Below are positions 43,310 to 52,566 of a stretch of DNA of 64,000 nt, one piece after another. Under the pieces are notes generated by a model, which worked only from the letters and a program-made list of their open reading frames with translations, was not told the DNA's origin and did not search any database. Position 1 is the first letter of the stretch. Every line of letters begins with the position of its first letter. This DNA is from JAHEGP01 sp963792875 (GTDB lineage Bacteria > Pseudomonadota > Gammaproteobacteria > Pseudomonadales > JAHEGP01). Location of the stretch: the NCBI GenBank assembly GCA_963792875.1, contig CAWBXV010000002.1:868001-932000 (forward strand), written 5' to 3'. The position numbers and the translations under genes are program-made.

Positions 43310-43642
43310 GTTACGGCGCCGCGCAAGGCGCTGACAGCAGCGGCGCTCAGACATTACGCAAATGGGCTATTCCAGCGATTTTTGTGGTGGTTTTCGCTGA
43401 GCTGACTTTGCTATACTTGCGACGTTTTGCCGCACCCAACTCGGCCCCCTTTAGCTGTAAAGCATATCTAGTAGAGTCTATCGCTTCCAAGCACAAAATC
43501 TGGTTTTTGGCCCGCTTTGTTGTGAATTGTCTTCCTCTAGCGCAGCTTGGGTACAACGTCGGGCGATGTCCGTGGTCTCCACGCACTCTCGGCACGAAGA
43601 AGGGTTTCTGTAACTATCAATCACAACTGGAGATACGTGCGT
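43310..43642. other. leader region upstream of the cytochrome oxidase operon
   Basis: A 333-base space with no supported gene. TATACT at 43411-43416 could be a -10 hexamer but lacks a good -35 at 17 bases. The last part carries the coxB ribosome-binding site (CTGGAG). A long untranslated leader before coxB is possible. I found no clear FNR or ANR box. Confidence 0.4.
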
Positions 43643-44809
43643 ATGTATCTACACGCTAAGCAGCTGTGGCGGTTGGCCTGGCTACCCGCGCTGATCGCAC
43701 TGGGCGCCATGAGCCCGGTGGCCCTTGCAGAGCCGGGTCGCTGGCAGGTCAACATGCCGCAGGGGGCCACTGCGGTCAGTCAGAGCATCTACGGCATTCA
43801 CATGCTGATACTGATCATCTGCTGCGTCATCGCCGCCCTGGTATTCGCCTTTCTGTTCTACTCCCTGTACGCCTATCGCAAATCGAATGGCCACGCGCCC
43901 GCTACGTTCCATGACAACACGCGCGTCGAGATCATGTGGACAGTGGTACCCTTCTTCATTCTGCTCGCTATGGCCTGGCCGGCTACCAAAGTGATGCTGC
44001 AGGTCTACGATACCGAAGACGCAGACCTGGATATCATGGTGACCGGCTACCAGTGGAAGTGGTCCTATGAATACCTGCTGGAGGATGGCGAGAACGTCAA
44101 GTTCTTCAGCAGTCTGGCTACCAGTCAGGATGCGATCTATGGCCGCACCGGCAAGCCCGACAACTATCTGCTGGAAGTGGACAATCCGCTGGTGATTCCG
44201 GCTGGCAAGAAAGTGCGCCTGCTGCTGACGGCCAACGATGTCATCCATTCCTGGTGGGTACCCGATCTGGGCGTGAAAAAGGACGCGATCCCCGGTTTCG
44301 TCAACGAGGCCTGGACGCGCGTCCATGAGGAAGGCATCTTCCGGGGCCAGTGCGCGGAGTTGTGCGGCAAGGACCACGGCTTCATGCCGATCGTCGTCAA
44401 GGTCACCAGCGAAGGGGAGTTTTCGTCCTGGCTGGCTGGCAAGCAGAAGGAGTCGGCCGAGCTCAGAGAACTGATGGCCCAGCAGTATACGCTGGAAGAA
44501 CAGGTCAAGCGCGGCGAGGCTGTTTACCAGAAGAGCTGTCTGGCGTGTCACGGCGACAAGGGTCAAGGGGTGCCCGGCGCGTTTCCGGGGCTGGCCGGTT
44601 CCGCGATCGCTACCGGCGACATCAAGCAGCACATCGATATCGTCGTTCACGGCAAGCCTGGTACGGCCATGCAGGCCTTCGGCGGTCAGCTGAACGATCT
44701 CGACCTGGCAGCGGTCGTCACCTACGAGCGCAACGCCTGGGGTAACAATATGGGTGACGCCGTACAGGCGATCGACGTCTTCAACCACAAGAAAGGTCAG
44801 GGGAAGTAA
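43643..44809 (+). CDS. coxB: cytochrome c oxidase subunit II with fused cytochrome c domain
   Basis: CoxB carries the CuA centre that takes electrons from cytochrome c. ATG 43643, after CTGGAG, gives 388 residues. There is a signal peptide (cleavage near ALAEP), two membrane helices (about residues 50-75 and 95-115), and the CuA motif CAELCGKDHGFM near residue 235. A C-terminal cytochrome c domain has the heme site CLACHGDKGQG near 300 and the methionine ligand region GTAMQAFGGQ. The fusion makes this a caa3-type oxidase. It is the first gene of the coxB-coxA-ctaG-coxC run. Confidence 0.96.
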   Translation: MYLHAKQLWRLAWLPALIALGAMSPVALAEPGRWQVNMPQGATAVSQSIYGIHMLILIICCVIAALVFAFLFYSLYAYRKSNGHAPATFHDNTRVEIMWTVVPFFILLAMAWPATKVMLQVYDTEDADLDIMVTGYQWKWSYEYLLEDGENVKFFSSLATSQDAIYGRTGKPDNYLLEVDNPLVIPAGKKVRLLLTANDVIHSWWVPDLGVKKDAIPGFVNEAWTRVHEEGIFRGQCAELCGKDHGFMPIVVKVTSEGEFSSWLAGKQKESAELRELMAQQYTLEEQVKRGEAVYQKSCLACHGDKGQGVPGAFPGLAGSAIATGDIKQHIDIVVHGKPGTAMQAFGGQLNDLDLAAVVTYERNAWGNNMGDAVQAIDVFNHKKGQGK

Positions 44810-44812
44810 GCC

Positions 44813-46372
44813 ATGGGTGCAGATCACGGGCCCGCCAAGGGCCTGACACGCTGGATTTTCACGACGAACCACAAAGACATCGGTACGCTCTACCTGTGGT
44901 TCAGCTTTGCCATGTTCCTGGTGGGCGGCGCCTTCGCCATGGTCATTCGGGCGGAACTGTTTCAGCCCGGCTTGCAGATGGTATCGCCCGCGTTCTTCAA
45001 TCAGATGACGACGCTGCACGGGCTCGTCATGGTGTTCGGCGCCATCATGCCGTCCTTTGTGGGCCTGGCCAACTGGCTCATCCCCATGATGATCGGTGCG
45101 CCGGACATGGCGCTGCCGCGCATGAACAACCTGAGCTTCTGGTTGCTGCCGTTCGCCTTTGCCGTGCTGTTGTCTTCGCTGTTCATGGAAGGCGGTGCGC
45201 CGAACTTCGGTTGGACCTTCTATGCGCCGCTCTCGACCACCTATGCGCCGCCGAGCGTGACCTTTTTTATCTTCGGTGTGCACGTGATGGGTGCATCGTC
45301 GATCATGGGATCCATCAACATCATCGCGACGGTGGTCAATATGCGGGCGCCGGGCATGACCTATATGAAAATGCCCCTGTTCGTATGGACCTGGCTGATC
45401 ACCGCGTTCCTGCTCGTTGCCGTCATGCCGGTGCTGGCGGGCGCTGTGACCATGATGCTGATGGACATCCACTTCGGCACGTCGTTCTTCAATGCCGCGG
45501 GCGGCGGCGACCCGGTACTGTTCCAGCACGTATTCTGGTTCTTCGGGCATCCCGAGGTGTATATCATCATCCTGCCGGCATTCGGCGTGGTTTCGCAGAT
45601 CATTCCGGCCTTCAGCCGCAAGCCGCTGTTCGGCTACGATTCGATGGTCTATGCTACGGCCTCAATCGCTTTTCTGTCCTTTATCGTGTGGGCCCACCAC
45701 ATGTACACGGTGGGCATGCCGATCGCCGGCGAACTGTTCTTCATGTACGCCACCATGCTGATCGCCGTTCCCACGGGCGTCAAGGTATTCAACTGGATCA
45801 CCACGATGTTCAAGGGTTCCATAACCTTTGAAACCCCCATGCTGTTCTGCATCGCCTTCGTATTCCTGTTTACCCTGGGCGGCTTCTCGGGCCTGATGCT
45901 GTCAATTGCGCCAGCCGATACGCAGTATCACGACAGCTACTTTGTGGTCGCGCACTTCCACTACGTCATGGTGGCCGGCGCCGTGTTCAGCATGTCCGCC
46001 GCGGTCTATTACTGGCTGCCGAAGTGGACCGGCAGAATGTACAACGAGACTTTCGGCAAACTGCACTTCTGGATTGCCTTTGTCAGTTTCAACGTGACGT
46101 TCTTCCCGCAGCACTTCGTGGGCCTGGCCGGCATGCCCCGGCGCATTCCCGACTACGCGCTGCAGTTCGCGGACTTCAACATGATCTCCTCGATCGGCGC
46201 GTTTGCCTACGGCGCGGCCCAGTTGCTGTTCCTCTACAACGTCATCTGGACGCTGGTGAAGGGACGCAAGGTCAGCGATCCGAAGGTGTGGGACGGCGCG
46301 GAAGGTCTGGAGTGGACGTTGCCGACCCCGGCGCCCTACCATACCTTCAGTACGCCGCCGCTGGTCAAATAG
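44813..46372 (+). CDS. ctaD: cytochrome c oxidase subunit I
   Basis: The catalytic heme-copper subunit, 519 residues with twelve predicted helices. Diagnostic sites: THKDIG-like NHKDIGTLYLWF at the start, GHPEVYIIILP (CuB histidine and cross-linked tyrosine) near residue 245, WAHHMYTVG near 295 (CuB histidines) and HDSYFVVAHFHYVM near 370 (heme ligands). It starts three bases after coxB. Heme A is the expected cofactor, which needs CtaA; see the remark on the missing ctaA. Confidence 0.98.
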   Translation: MGADHGPAKGLTRWIFTTNHKDIGTLYLWFSFAMFLVGGAFAMVIRAELFQPGLQMVSPAFFNQMTTLHGLVMVFGAIMPSFVGLANWLIPMMIGAPDMALPRMNNLSFWLLPFAFAVLLSSLFMEGGAPNFGWTFYAPLSTTYAPPSVTFFIFGVHVMGASSIMGSINIIATVVNMRAPGMTYMKMPLFVWTWLITAFLLVAVMPVLAGAVTMMLMDIHFGTSFFNAAGGGDPVLFQHVFWFFGHPEVYIIILPAFGVVSQIIPAFSRKPLFGYDSMVYATASIAFLSFIVWAHHMYTVGMPIAGELFFMYATMLIAVPTGVKVFNWITTMFKGSITFETPMLFCIAFVFLFTLGGFSGLMLSIAPADTQYHDSYFVVAHFHYVMVAGAVFSMSAAVYYWLPKWTGRMYNETFGKLHFWIAFVSFNVTFFPQHFVGLAGMPRRIPDYALQFADFNMISSIGAFAYGAAQLLFLYNVIWTLVKGRKVSDPKVWDGAEGLEWTLPTPAPYHTFSTPPLVK

Positions 46373-46385
46373 GAGAGCCGCAGCC

Positions 46386-46925
46386 ATGTCCGACAAGGCG
46401 ATAAGCAGAACGGTTGCCAAGTTGCTGGTAGTCGTGGTGGCTATGTTCGCTTTCGTCTTTGTCGTCATGGTGCCTCTCTACAATGTGCTGTGCGACGCGC
46501 TTGGCATCAATGGCAAGACTGGAGGGCGGTACGAGGCAGAGCGGGTCGAGGTCGATACCACCCGCACCGTCAAGGTGCAGTTCGTGGCTCGCAATAGCGA
46601 GGCGATGTCGTGGGGTTTCAAGCCGTCGGTCAAGGTGATCCGGGTGCATCCCGGGGAGTTGGAAAAGACCGTGTTTCTGGCCAGCAATCCGGAGCAGGTC
46701 GATATGGTGGCGCAGGCGATACCCAGTATCGTGCCGGCTCGCGCAGCCGCGTACTTCAACAAGACGGAATGCTTCTGCTTCAATCGCCAACCCTTGAAAG
46801 CGGGGGAAGCGGCTGAATTGCCGTTGCAGTTTATCGTCGATCAGGCGCTCCCCAAGGACATTCATACGATCACGCTCTCGTACACACTGTTCGACGTCAC
46901 CGACAGCGTCGCCGTGATGAACTGA
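46386..46925 (+). CDS. ctaG: cytochrome c oxidase assembly protein Cox11/CtaG
   Basis: CtaG delivers copper to the CuB site of subunit I. The 179 residues have one N-terminal membrane helix (about 15-37) and a periplasmic domain with the copper-binding NKTECFCFNRQPLKAGE near residue 130. VPLYNVLCDALGINGKTGG after the helix is also characteristic. It lies between ctaD and ctaE, as in Pseudomonas. Confidence 0.96.
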   Translation: MSDKAISRTVAKLLVVVVAMFAFVFVVMVPLYNVLCDALGINGKTGGRYEAERVEVDTTRTVKVQFVARNSEAMSWGFKPSVKVIRVHPGELEKTVFLASNPEQVDMVAQAIPSIVPARAAAYFNKTECFCFNRQPLKAGEAAELPLQFIVDQALPKDIHTITLSYTLFDVTDSVAVMN

Positions 46926-46969
46926 TGGCACTAATCAAGGCATTACTTACCCACTAACGGAGTTTTCCA

Positions 46970-47908
46970 ATGGCAGGTTCAAACCCCGGAGCAGGTTCTT
47001 ATTATGTTCCCGATCAGAGCCGCTTGGCGATTTCCATGGCGACTTCGGTTGCCCTGTTGGTTATCGGCGTAGCGGGCGGCATCAACAGCATTACTTTCGA
47101 TACCGGGCATGGTGGTTTCTGGACCGTCTTCCAGCTTGGGCTGGTGGGCTTTGTCGCCACCCTGGCGCTCTGGTTCAGGCAGACCATCAAGGAAAACAGG
47201 GCGGGCATGAACAGCGCCCAGCTCAAGCACTCCTATGCGCTGGGCATGCAGTGGTTCATCTTCTCCGAAGTCATGTTCTTCGCCTGCTTTTTCGGCGTGC
47301 TCTTCTATGTTAGGCACCTTGCTGGACCCTGGCTGGGGGGAGAGGGCGACAAAGGCGTCTCCAACATGCTCTGGAAGGGCTTTGAATTCAGCTGGCCGCC
47401 GGAAACGACGCCCCAGGACGCGGTCGGGCTTGCCAAGCAGGTGCCGGCCAACAGCGGCCTCTTTCACGGCGCGAAAGAGGCCATGTCGTGGTGGTGGGTC
47501 CCCTTCCTCAACACCACGCTGCTGCTGTCGTCCAGTGTGACCTGCCACATCGCCCACGTCGCAATGAAAGACAACCAGCGGGAAAGGTTCAATAAATTCC
47601 TGGGTATCACCCTGGCGCTGGGTTTTCTGTTCGTGATGTTTCAGGCGTACGAGTATTACGAGGCTTACGCCCATCTGGGACTGACGCTCCACGCCGGTAT
47701 CTATGGCTCTACATTCTTTATCCTCACCGGCTTCCACGGCTTTCACGTCTGCATGGGTGCCATCATGCTGACCGTGCAGTGGCTGCGTTCGACGCGGGCC
47801 GGACATTTCACCCCGGATGATCAGTTCGGGTTCGAGGCGTCCTCCTGGTACTGGCACTTTGTCGACGTGGTGTGGGTAGGATTATTCCTGTTCGTTTACA
47901 TTCTCTGA
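46970..47908 (+). CDS. ctaE: cytochrome c oxidase subunit III
   Basis: A 312-residue membrane protein with seven predicted helices. Family blocks include QWFIFSEVMFFACFFGVLFY near residue 85, SWWWVPFLNTTLLLSSSVT near 180, YEYYEAYAHLGLTLHAGIYG near 225 and SSWYWHFVDVVWVGLFLFVY at the end. The 3' end overlaps the convergent DUF2909 gene by 27 bases. Confidence 0.97.
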   Translation: MAGSNPGAGSYYVPDQSRLAISMATSVALLVIGVAGGINSITFDTGHGGFWTVFQLGLVGFVATLALWFRQTIKENRAGMNSAQLKHSYALGMQWFIFSEVMFFACFFGVLFYVRHLAGPWLGGEGDKGVSNMLWKGFEFSWPPETTPQDAVGLAKQVPANSGLFHGAKEAMSWWWVPFLNTTLLLSSSVTCHIAHVAMKDNQRERFNKFLGITLALGFLFVMFQAYEYYEAYAHLGLTLHAGIYGSTFFILTGFHGFHVCMGAIMLTVQWLRSTRAGHFTPDDQFGFEASSWYWHFVDVVWVGLFLFVYIL

Positions 47909-48157
47909 GTCCTGGCCCTTGCCGGCTTCCTGGATGCTATGCAATTCGGCAGTCCAGGGAGCCTGTGATCGCAGTTGTCCCGTCACCAGTCCATAGGCAA
48001 TCAGCGCCATCATGATGGTGGCGAGGGTAATGCGCACACCCAGCGAGTGGAGTGTGCGGCGGGTGCTTCCCTGATCCTTCAGCAGGAATATCAGCCCGCT
48101 GGCGAGGCTGATCAGCAAGCCTGCAAAAGCCACTAGAATCGCGATTTTTAACCACAT
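47882..48157 (-). CDS. DUF2909 twin transmembrane protein
   Basis: A 91-residue protein with two membrane helices: about residues 3-26 (LKIAILVAFAGLLISLASGL) and 43-61 (ITLATIMMALIAYGLV). It matches the DUF2909 proteins found beside cytochrome oxidase subunit III in Pseudomonas-like clusters. It is transcribed against the operon, and its 3' end overlaps ctaE. A role in oxidase assembly is suggested by position only. Confidence 0.85.
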   Translation of the reverse strand: MWLKIAILVAFAGLLISLASGLIFLLKDQGSTRRTLHSLGVRITLATIMMALIAYGLVTGQLRSQAPWTAELHSIQEAGKGQDSENVNEQE

Positions 48158-48233
48158 GACAACGGCTCCTGAGTCATTGTGCGGGCAGTATAACCCAGGT
48201 TGACGTCGTTCCCGACGACGCTGGCAGGACCCC

Positions 48234-48950
48234 ATGCGTTTCAAGCCCGGTCGGAAATTGACCCTGTTCTGCGCCGTACTGCTGCCCCTGCTGATTGCGC
48301 TCGGGATGTGGCAGTTGGGGCGGGCAGAGCAGAAAGCGGCGATTCTCGAGCGCATCGACGCGCGACGCCAGCGTCCGCCCGTTGACTTCGGTCAGGTTGC
48401 GCGGATCGCCGAGCCCGGTTACATGCCTGTCGTGCTGCAAGGGGAGTACCTGAACGGCCGCGACGTGCTGCTCGACAACCGAACCTATCGGGGACGATTC
48501 GGCTACGAGTGGGTACAGCCGTTTCGCGATCAGTCGGGCGCGCTGGTGCTGGTGAGCAGGGGGTGGATTGCAGGCAGTCTCGACCGCGCGGTGCTCCCCT
48601 CTCCGGAGCCGGCCGCCGGAAACCTGCGCTTGCTGGCTGAAGTCTACGTCCCCTTGGGCAAGCACTTCTCGCTCGCCGCGTCGCCGCTGCCTGCAGGCTG
48701 GCCCAAACGAGTGCAGAATATCGATTTTGAGGCCCTGCGCGAAGCCTATCAGGAGCCCCTGTATCCCTACGTGCTAAGGCTGCTTCCGGGCCAGCCAACG
48801 GCGCTCACCCCCTATTGGCAGGACGTCAACATGCTGCCCGCGAAGCACCGGGCCTATGCCGTGCAGTGGTTTGCCATGGCAGCGGCGCTGGCAGCTATGT
48901 ACCTTGCCGCGGGACTTGGGCTTATCCGACCCGGTGCCCCAAAGGCGTGA
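48234..48950 (+). CDS. SURF1 family cytochrome oxidase assembly protein
   Basis: SURF1 proteins help place heme A in subunit I. The 238 residues have a membrane helix at each end (about 9-28 and 211-232) and a periplasmic centre with GRFGYEWVQPFRDQSGALVL and VSRGWIAGSLDR, and NIDFEALREAYQEPLYPYV. It follows the DUF2909 gene divergently and precedes a small assembly-type protein. Confidence 0.93.
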   Translation: MRFKPGRKLTLFCAVLLPLLIALGMWQLGRAEQKAAILERIDARRQRPPVDFGQVARIAEPGYMPVVLQGEYLNGRDVLLDNRTYRGRFGYEWVQPFRDQSGALVLVSRGWIAGSLDRAVLPSPEPAAGNLRLLAEVYVPLGKHFSLAASPLPAGWPKRVQNIDFEALREAYQEPLYPYVLRLLPGQPTALTPYWQDVNMLPAKHRAYAVQWFAMAAALAAMYLAAGLGLIRPGAPKA

Positions 48951-49013
48951 TGCGGTACATGTGCACGCTGTCACCGGGTTTTATTACATCGAGTTCAGAA
49001 GAGTCGACTTGTC

Positions 49014-49664
49014 ATGCGTGAACCGTCCGATCGCGATAGAATAGCCCGCCCTGCTTCGGTAGCCCGACAGCGATGGGTGGTGGTGGGCATCATGATGCTC
49101 CCCGTTGCCGTCATCCTGCTCTCCTCGCTGCTGTGGTGGATGGTGCAGCGGGGTCAGATTGATCTGCTCGGCATGCTGGGTACCCACAACCAGGGAACTT
49201 TGCTGGCGCCCGCGAAGAGTATCGAAGAGTTGCCGCTGCTCGATGCCAAGGGCGAAGCGTTCGATTACCTCGCCGGTGAAAGAAAATGGGGTCTGCTGAT
49301 CCCCGGCGGCGCCGACTGCGAAGAGCAGTGCCGGCAGATGCTGTGGTTGACGCGGCAGCTGCATACGGCGCTGGGACGCCGGGCGCTGTATCTGCGCCGC
49401 TACTACCTGACGTCCGAGTTGCCGCTGGCCGCCGGGTTTGCCAAATACCTGGCGGGCGAACACCCCGGGCTGACGGTGTTGCAGGTGGGCGCCTCCGCGC
49501 TGGCGAAACTGGCTGAGGCCGCGGCGGCTGCCGGTGGGGGCGAAGCCGCTTATTATCTGGTCGATAAGCAGGGCTATATCATGATGTATTACACGGCGAA
49601 GCACAGCGGCGAGCAGGTAATCGACGATATCAAGTTCCTCATGAAGCAAACCGGTGACGATTGA
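49014..49664 (+). CDS. membrane-anchored oxidase-cluster protein with CX3C motif
   Basis: This 216-residue protein has one membrane helix (about residues 22-44) and a periplasmic domain. DCEEQCRQMLWL near residue 100 places two cysteines as in thioredoxin-fold SCO-like copper proteins, though the rest is not clearly SCO. A gene of this type occupies the same place (after surf1) in Pseudomonas oxidase clusters. A role in copper or redox handling during assembly is inferred. Confidence 0.75.
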   Translation: MREPSDRDRIARPASVARQRWVVVGIMMLPVAVILLSSLLWWMVQRGQIDLLGMLGTHNQGTLLAPAKSIEELPLLDAKGEAFDYLAGERKWGLLIPGGADCEEQCRQMLWLTRQLHTALGRRALYLRRYYLTSELPLAAGFAKYLAGEHPGLTVLQVGASALAKLAEAAAAAGGGEAAYYLVDKQGYIMMYYTAKHSGEQVIDDIKFLMKQTGDD

Positions 49665-49732
49665 CGTTGTTGCCCGTGGCCGGCGCAGTATCGGCGGCTA
49701 TGCATTCAACCGCTTTACACAGGACCCATGCG

Positions 49733-50665
49733 ATGACAGGTATCAGTGATGGCGCGCTGAAGGGCGCCGAGGCAGCCACCTGGAGAGACTATCTCGAGCT
49801 CACCAAACCCAAGGTGGTCGCGCTGATGATGGTGACGACCCTGGTGGGTATGCTGCTGGCCAGCCCCGGGATGGTGCCCTGGCAGGTGCTGCTGTACGGC
49901 AACCTCGGCATCGCGCTCTGTGCGGCCTCTGCTGCCGCCATCAACCACCTGGTCGACAGTCAGGTGGACTCGTTGATGCGGCGCACCGAGAACCGTCCGG
50001 TCGCACGGGGGCGGGTCAATCGCGCCAGCGCCTCGACCTTTGCCCTGCTGCTGGGTGTCACTGGCGCACTGCTGCTGGCCGTGCTGGTCAATCCGCTGAC
50101 CGCCTGGCTGACCGTCGCCTCCCTCATAGGCTATGCCTTCATCTATACGCTGTTCCTGAAGCGAGCCACGCCCCAGAATATCGTTATTGGAGGCCTGGCA
50201 GGGGCAGCCCCGCCGCTGCTGGGGTGGACGGCGGTGACCAACCAGGTGGACCCGCATGCCCTGCTGCTCGTGCTGATTATCTTCGCCTGGACGCCGCCGC
50301 ATTTCTGGTCCCTGGCCATTCATCGCCGTGAGGAGTACGCCAAGGTCGCTATTCCCATGCTGCCGGTGACGCACGGCGTCGAGTTCACCAAGCTGCATAT
50401 TGTGCTCTACACGGCGCTGCTGTGCGCAGTCAGCCTGCTGCCTTTCGCGGTAGGCATGCTCGGGCCGCTGTACCTGCTCGGGGCAGTGCTGCTCGGTGGC
50501 GGCTTTGTCTATTGGTCGCTCGCCCTGCTGTTCGGCAGCAATCCCCGCACTGCGATGGAGACTTTCAAGTACTCATCGATCTACCTGCTGGCGCTGTTTC
50601 TGATCATGCTGATCGATCACTACCTGTTCCCGCGCCCGTTGGTCTACAGCGTGATCGTGGGGTAG
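49733..50665 (+). CDS. ctaB: protoheme IX farnesyltransferase (heme O synthase)
   Basis: CtaB (CyoE) adds the farnesyl tail to heme B, making heme O. ATG 49733, after AGGACC, gives 310 residues (E. coli 296); the TTG at 49661 would add 24 unsupported residues. Eight to nine helices are seen, with the prenyl-diphosphate site NHLVDSQVDSLMRRTENRP near residue 82 and LELTKPKVV at the start. It lies directly after the CX3C protein, where ctaA normally intervenes. Confidence 0.96.
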   Translation: MTGISDGALKGAEAATWRDYLELTKPKVVALMMVTTLVGMLLASPGMVPWQVLLYGNLGIALCAASAAAINHLVDSQVDSLMRRTENRPVARGRVNRASASTFALLLGVTGALLLAVLVNPLTAWLTVASLIGYAFIYTLFLKRATPQNIVIGGLAGAAPPLLGWTAVTNQVDPHALLLVLIIFAWTPPHFWSLAIHRREEYAKVAIPMLPVTHGVEFTKLHIVLYTALLCAVSLLPFAVGMLGPLYLLGAVLLGGGFVYWSLALLFGSNPRTAMETFKYSSIYLLALFLIMLIDHYLFPRPLVYSVIVG

Positions 50666-50672
50666 AGCGCCC

Positions 50673-51344
50673 ATGAATCCAGCGCGCAAATCTATCTACC
50701 TCACGGCCGCGGGCACCTTGTTGCTGGCGCTGCTGTCGGTCGCCATGTTCGTCCACAAGCTTACCGCACCCAGAGTGATGTCGAATGCGGAGCTGCAGCT
50801 CAATGGCGCCTATGTTTTCGATAAGCCGCGGATTATCGAGCCGCTGCAGCTGCTCGATCAGGACGGCAAGCCCTTTACCCTTGAAAATCTGCAGCAGCGC
50901 TGGTCGCTGGTCTTTTTTGGTTATACCTACTGTCCCGATATCTGTCCCACCACGATGGCCGACCTGAAGAAGTTCTGGGCGCTGCTGGAGGATACGCCAT
51001 GGCGTGAAGACACCCAGGTGATTCTGGCCACGGCCGATCCGGGCCGGGACACCCCGGAGAAGCTGCGCGGCTACGTCCGCTATTTTGACGAGAGCTTTGT
51101 GGGCATCACGGGAGACTTCATGCAGTTGCAGTCATTTGCCAGGAATCTGAACGCAGCTTTCACCAAGGTGCCGGGTGGCACAGCGGACGCCTACCTTGTC
51201 GACCACACCCCGAATATCGCTCTGATCAACCCCTATGGCCACTACCATGGCTTTTTCAAGCCCGCCAGGGCGCCGGGTGGTATGTTCGATCCCGGGATGC
51301 TGAAACTGACCTATCAATCCATCCGGGCCAGCTTTGACGAGTAG
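50673..51344 (+). CDS. SCO1/SenC family copper chaperone
   Basis: A 223-residue membrane-anchored thioredoxin-fold protein that delivers copper to CuA of subunit II. The copper site CPDICPTTMADL is near residue 91 and the histidine ligand in VDHTPNIALI near 175. One N-terminal helix (about 8-28) anchors it in the periplasm. It closes the oxidase cluster, seven bases after ctaB. Confidence 0.94.
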   Translation: MNPARKSIYLTAAGTLLLALLSVAMFVHKLTAPRVMSNAELQLNGAYVFDKPRIIEPLQLLDQDGKPFTLENLQQRWSLVFFGYTYCPDICPTTMADLKKFWALLEDTPWREDTQVILATADPGRDTPEKLRGYVRYFDESFVGITGDFMQLQSFARNLNAAFTKVPGGTADAYLVDHTPNIALINPYGHYHGFFKPARAPGGMFDPGMLKLTYQSIRASFDE

Positions 51345-51360
51345 TCACCTGGCCAGCCAT

Positions 51361-51386
51361 AAAAAAAAGCCGGCGCATATGCCGGC
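51361..51386 (-). terminator. intrinsic terminator for the leftward thrB gene
   Basis: On the minus strand a stem GCCGGC/GCCGGC with an ATATGC centre (51386-51369) is followed by eight U (51368-51361). It lies about 145 bases past the thrB stop and 17 bases past the convergent sco gene. It may work in both directions, but the T run is on the minus strand only. Confidence 0.75.
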
Positions 51387-51529
51387 CAAGCTAGGGGGTG
51401 AGCAGCGCTTGCCGAGGTGAGCCGGTCATGACTCGCCGCGGTCGAGCTGTTGAGTTCAGTGTAATCGATGCAGCCCGCTGCGCAGCCTTGATGGGCGCTT
51501 TTGCGAACTGGTGGGCAGCGGTTTAGGCG

Positions 51530-52489
51530 CTATGTGCAGGCGTTCAAGCGGTGTACGAGAATACGTCGGTATTCGTCGGGGTCCTTGCTCTTGATCACGG
51601 CACTCTCGTCGAGGTCTTCCCCAGGCCGCGACTGGGCCGCCAGGCGCGACGCCCAGAAGCGCAAGGCTGACAGTACCAGGATGTTCGGCCAGTAGTGGAT
51701 TTCTTCCGGTAGCAGGCTTCTGCGCTTCTGGTAAGCGTCCAGCAGCCCGTCGACCCTCGATTGGCATAGGCTGCCGTCTTCTCGAGAGCACCAGGCGTTG
51801 GCACAGACTCCCAGGTCGAAGCAGAGCAGGCCATCGCCACCGCTGAAGAAATCCACCAGTCCGGTCAACTGGTCGCCGACGAACAGGGTGTTGTCGGGAA
51901 ACAAATCCCCGTGAATCAGTCCAAATGGCAGCGTGCACTCGGCTCTCAACGGGGCGCTGGCGCGCAGAGCGCTCTCCATCAGCGAGCTGTCGTCCCGCGG
52001 CAGGGTGGGCAGCAGCTCTGCACAGAGGGCCTCCAGCCACTCCAGGCTGCGCGGCCCGGTATGGTGCTCTCCCAGGTCGAGAGCGGCCGCGTGCATGCGG
52101 CCGAGCGCAGCGCCGATGGCGCGGCAGTGCGAGAGGTCGGGCAGATGGGGATGGTGACCCGGCAGTTTCGGAAACAGTGCCGCGGGCTTCCTGCTCACCG
52201 TGGTCCAGCGGCGGCCGGTGCGGTCAGCAATGGCCGGCGCGACGGGAAGCGCCAGCTTCTCGAGTTGTTCCAGCCAGTGCAGATAGAACTCCAGTTCGGA
52301 GCCCTGCAGGTGCTCAAAAATGGTGAGGAGATAGCTCTGGACGGCGCCTTCCTCCCCCGCGATGTCCAGAAAATAGTTGGTGTTCTCCACGCCTTCGGTG
52401 GCGGCCTGCACGGATGCCAGCGCGCCCAGGCGATAGGGCAGTAGCAGCGCGCTGAGCTGCGCGAAGTTCAGTACGGTGTAAACCGCCAT
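51530..52489 (-). CDS. thrB: homoserine kinase (ThrB, aminoglycoside phosphotransferase-like)
   Basis: This is the Pseudomonas-type homoserine kinase of the APH/choline kinase fold, in threonine synthesis. ATG 52489 follows GGGAGGTG and gives 319 residues (P. aeruginosa type about 316). FGLIHGDLFPDNTLF near residue 190 is the catalytic loop and VDFFSGGDGLLCFDLG near 215 the metal-binding part. TEGVENTNYFLDI lies near 32. It is divergent from polA, the same neighbour as in Pseudomonas. Confidence 0.93.
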   Translation of the reverse strand: MAVYTVLNFAQLSALLLPYRLGALASVQAATEGVENTNYFLDIAGEEGAVQSYLLTIFEHLQGSELEFYLHWLEQLEKLALPVAPAIADRTGRRWTTVSRKPAALFPKLPGHHPHLPDLSHCRAIGAALGRMHAAALDLGEHHTGPRSLEWLEALCAELLPTLPRDDSSLMESALRASAPLRAECTLPFGLIHGDLFPDNTLFVGDQLTGLVDFFSGGDGLLCFDLGVCANAWCSREDGSLCQSRVDGLLDAYQKRRSLLPEEIHYWPNILVLSALRFWASRLAAQSRPGEDLDESAVIKSKDPDEYRRILVHRLNACT

Positions 52490-52566
52490 GGCCGGGCTCA
52501 CCTCCCATTTCTGTGATATTGTACCGCGCGACTGCATGGCGTGCGCCACATTTGGAGACAACCGGA

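Noticed and set aside
43382..43416. A sigma-70 promoter for coxB with TTGTGG and TATACT
   Set aside because: The hexamers are 23 bases apart, too far for a normal promoter; only the -10 is plausible.
41152..45550. Frames of 653 and 622 codons on the minus strand opposite prlC and the oxidase genes
   Set aside because: Real genes on the plus strand explain the region; the antisense frames have shadow composition and no ribosome-binding sites.
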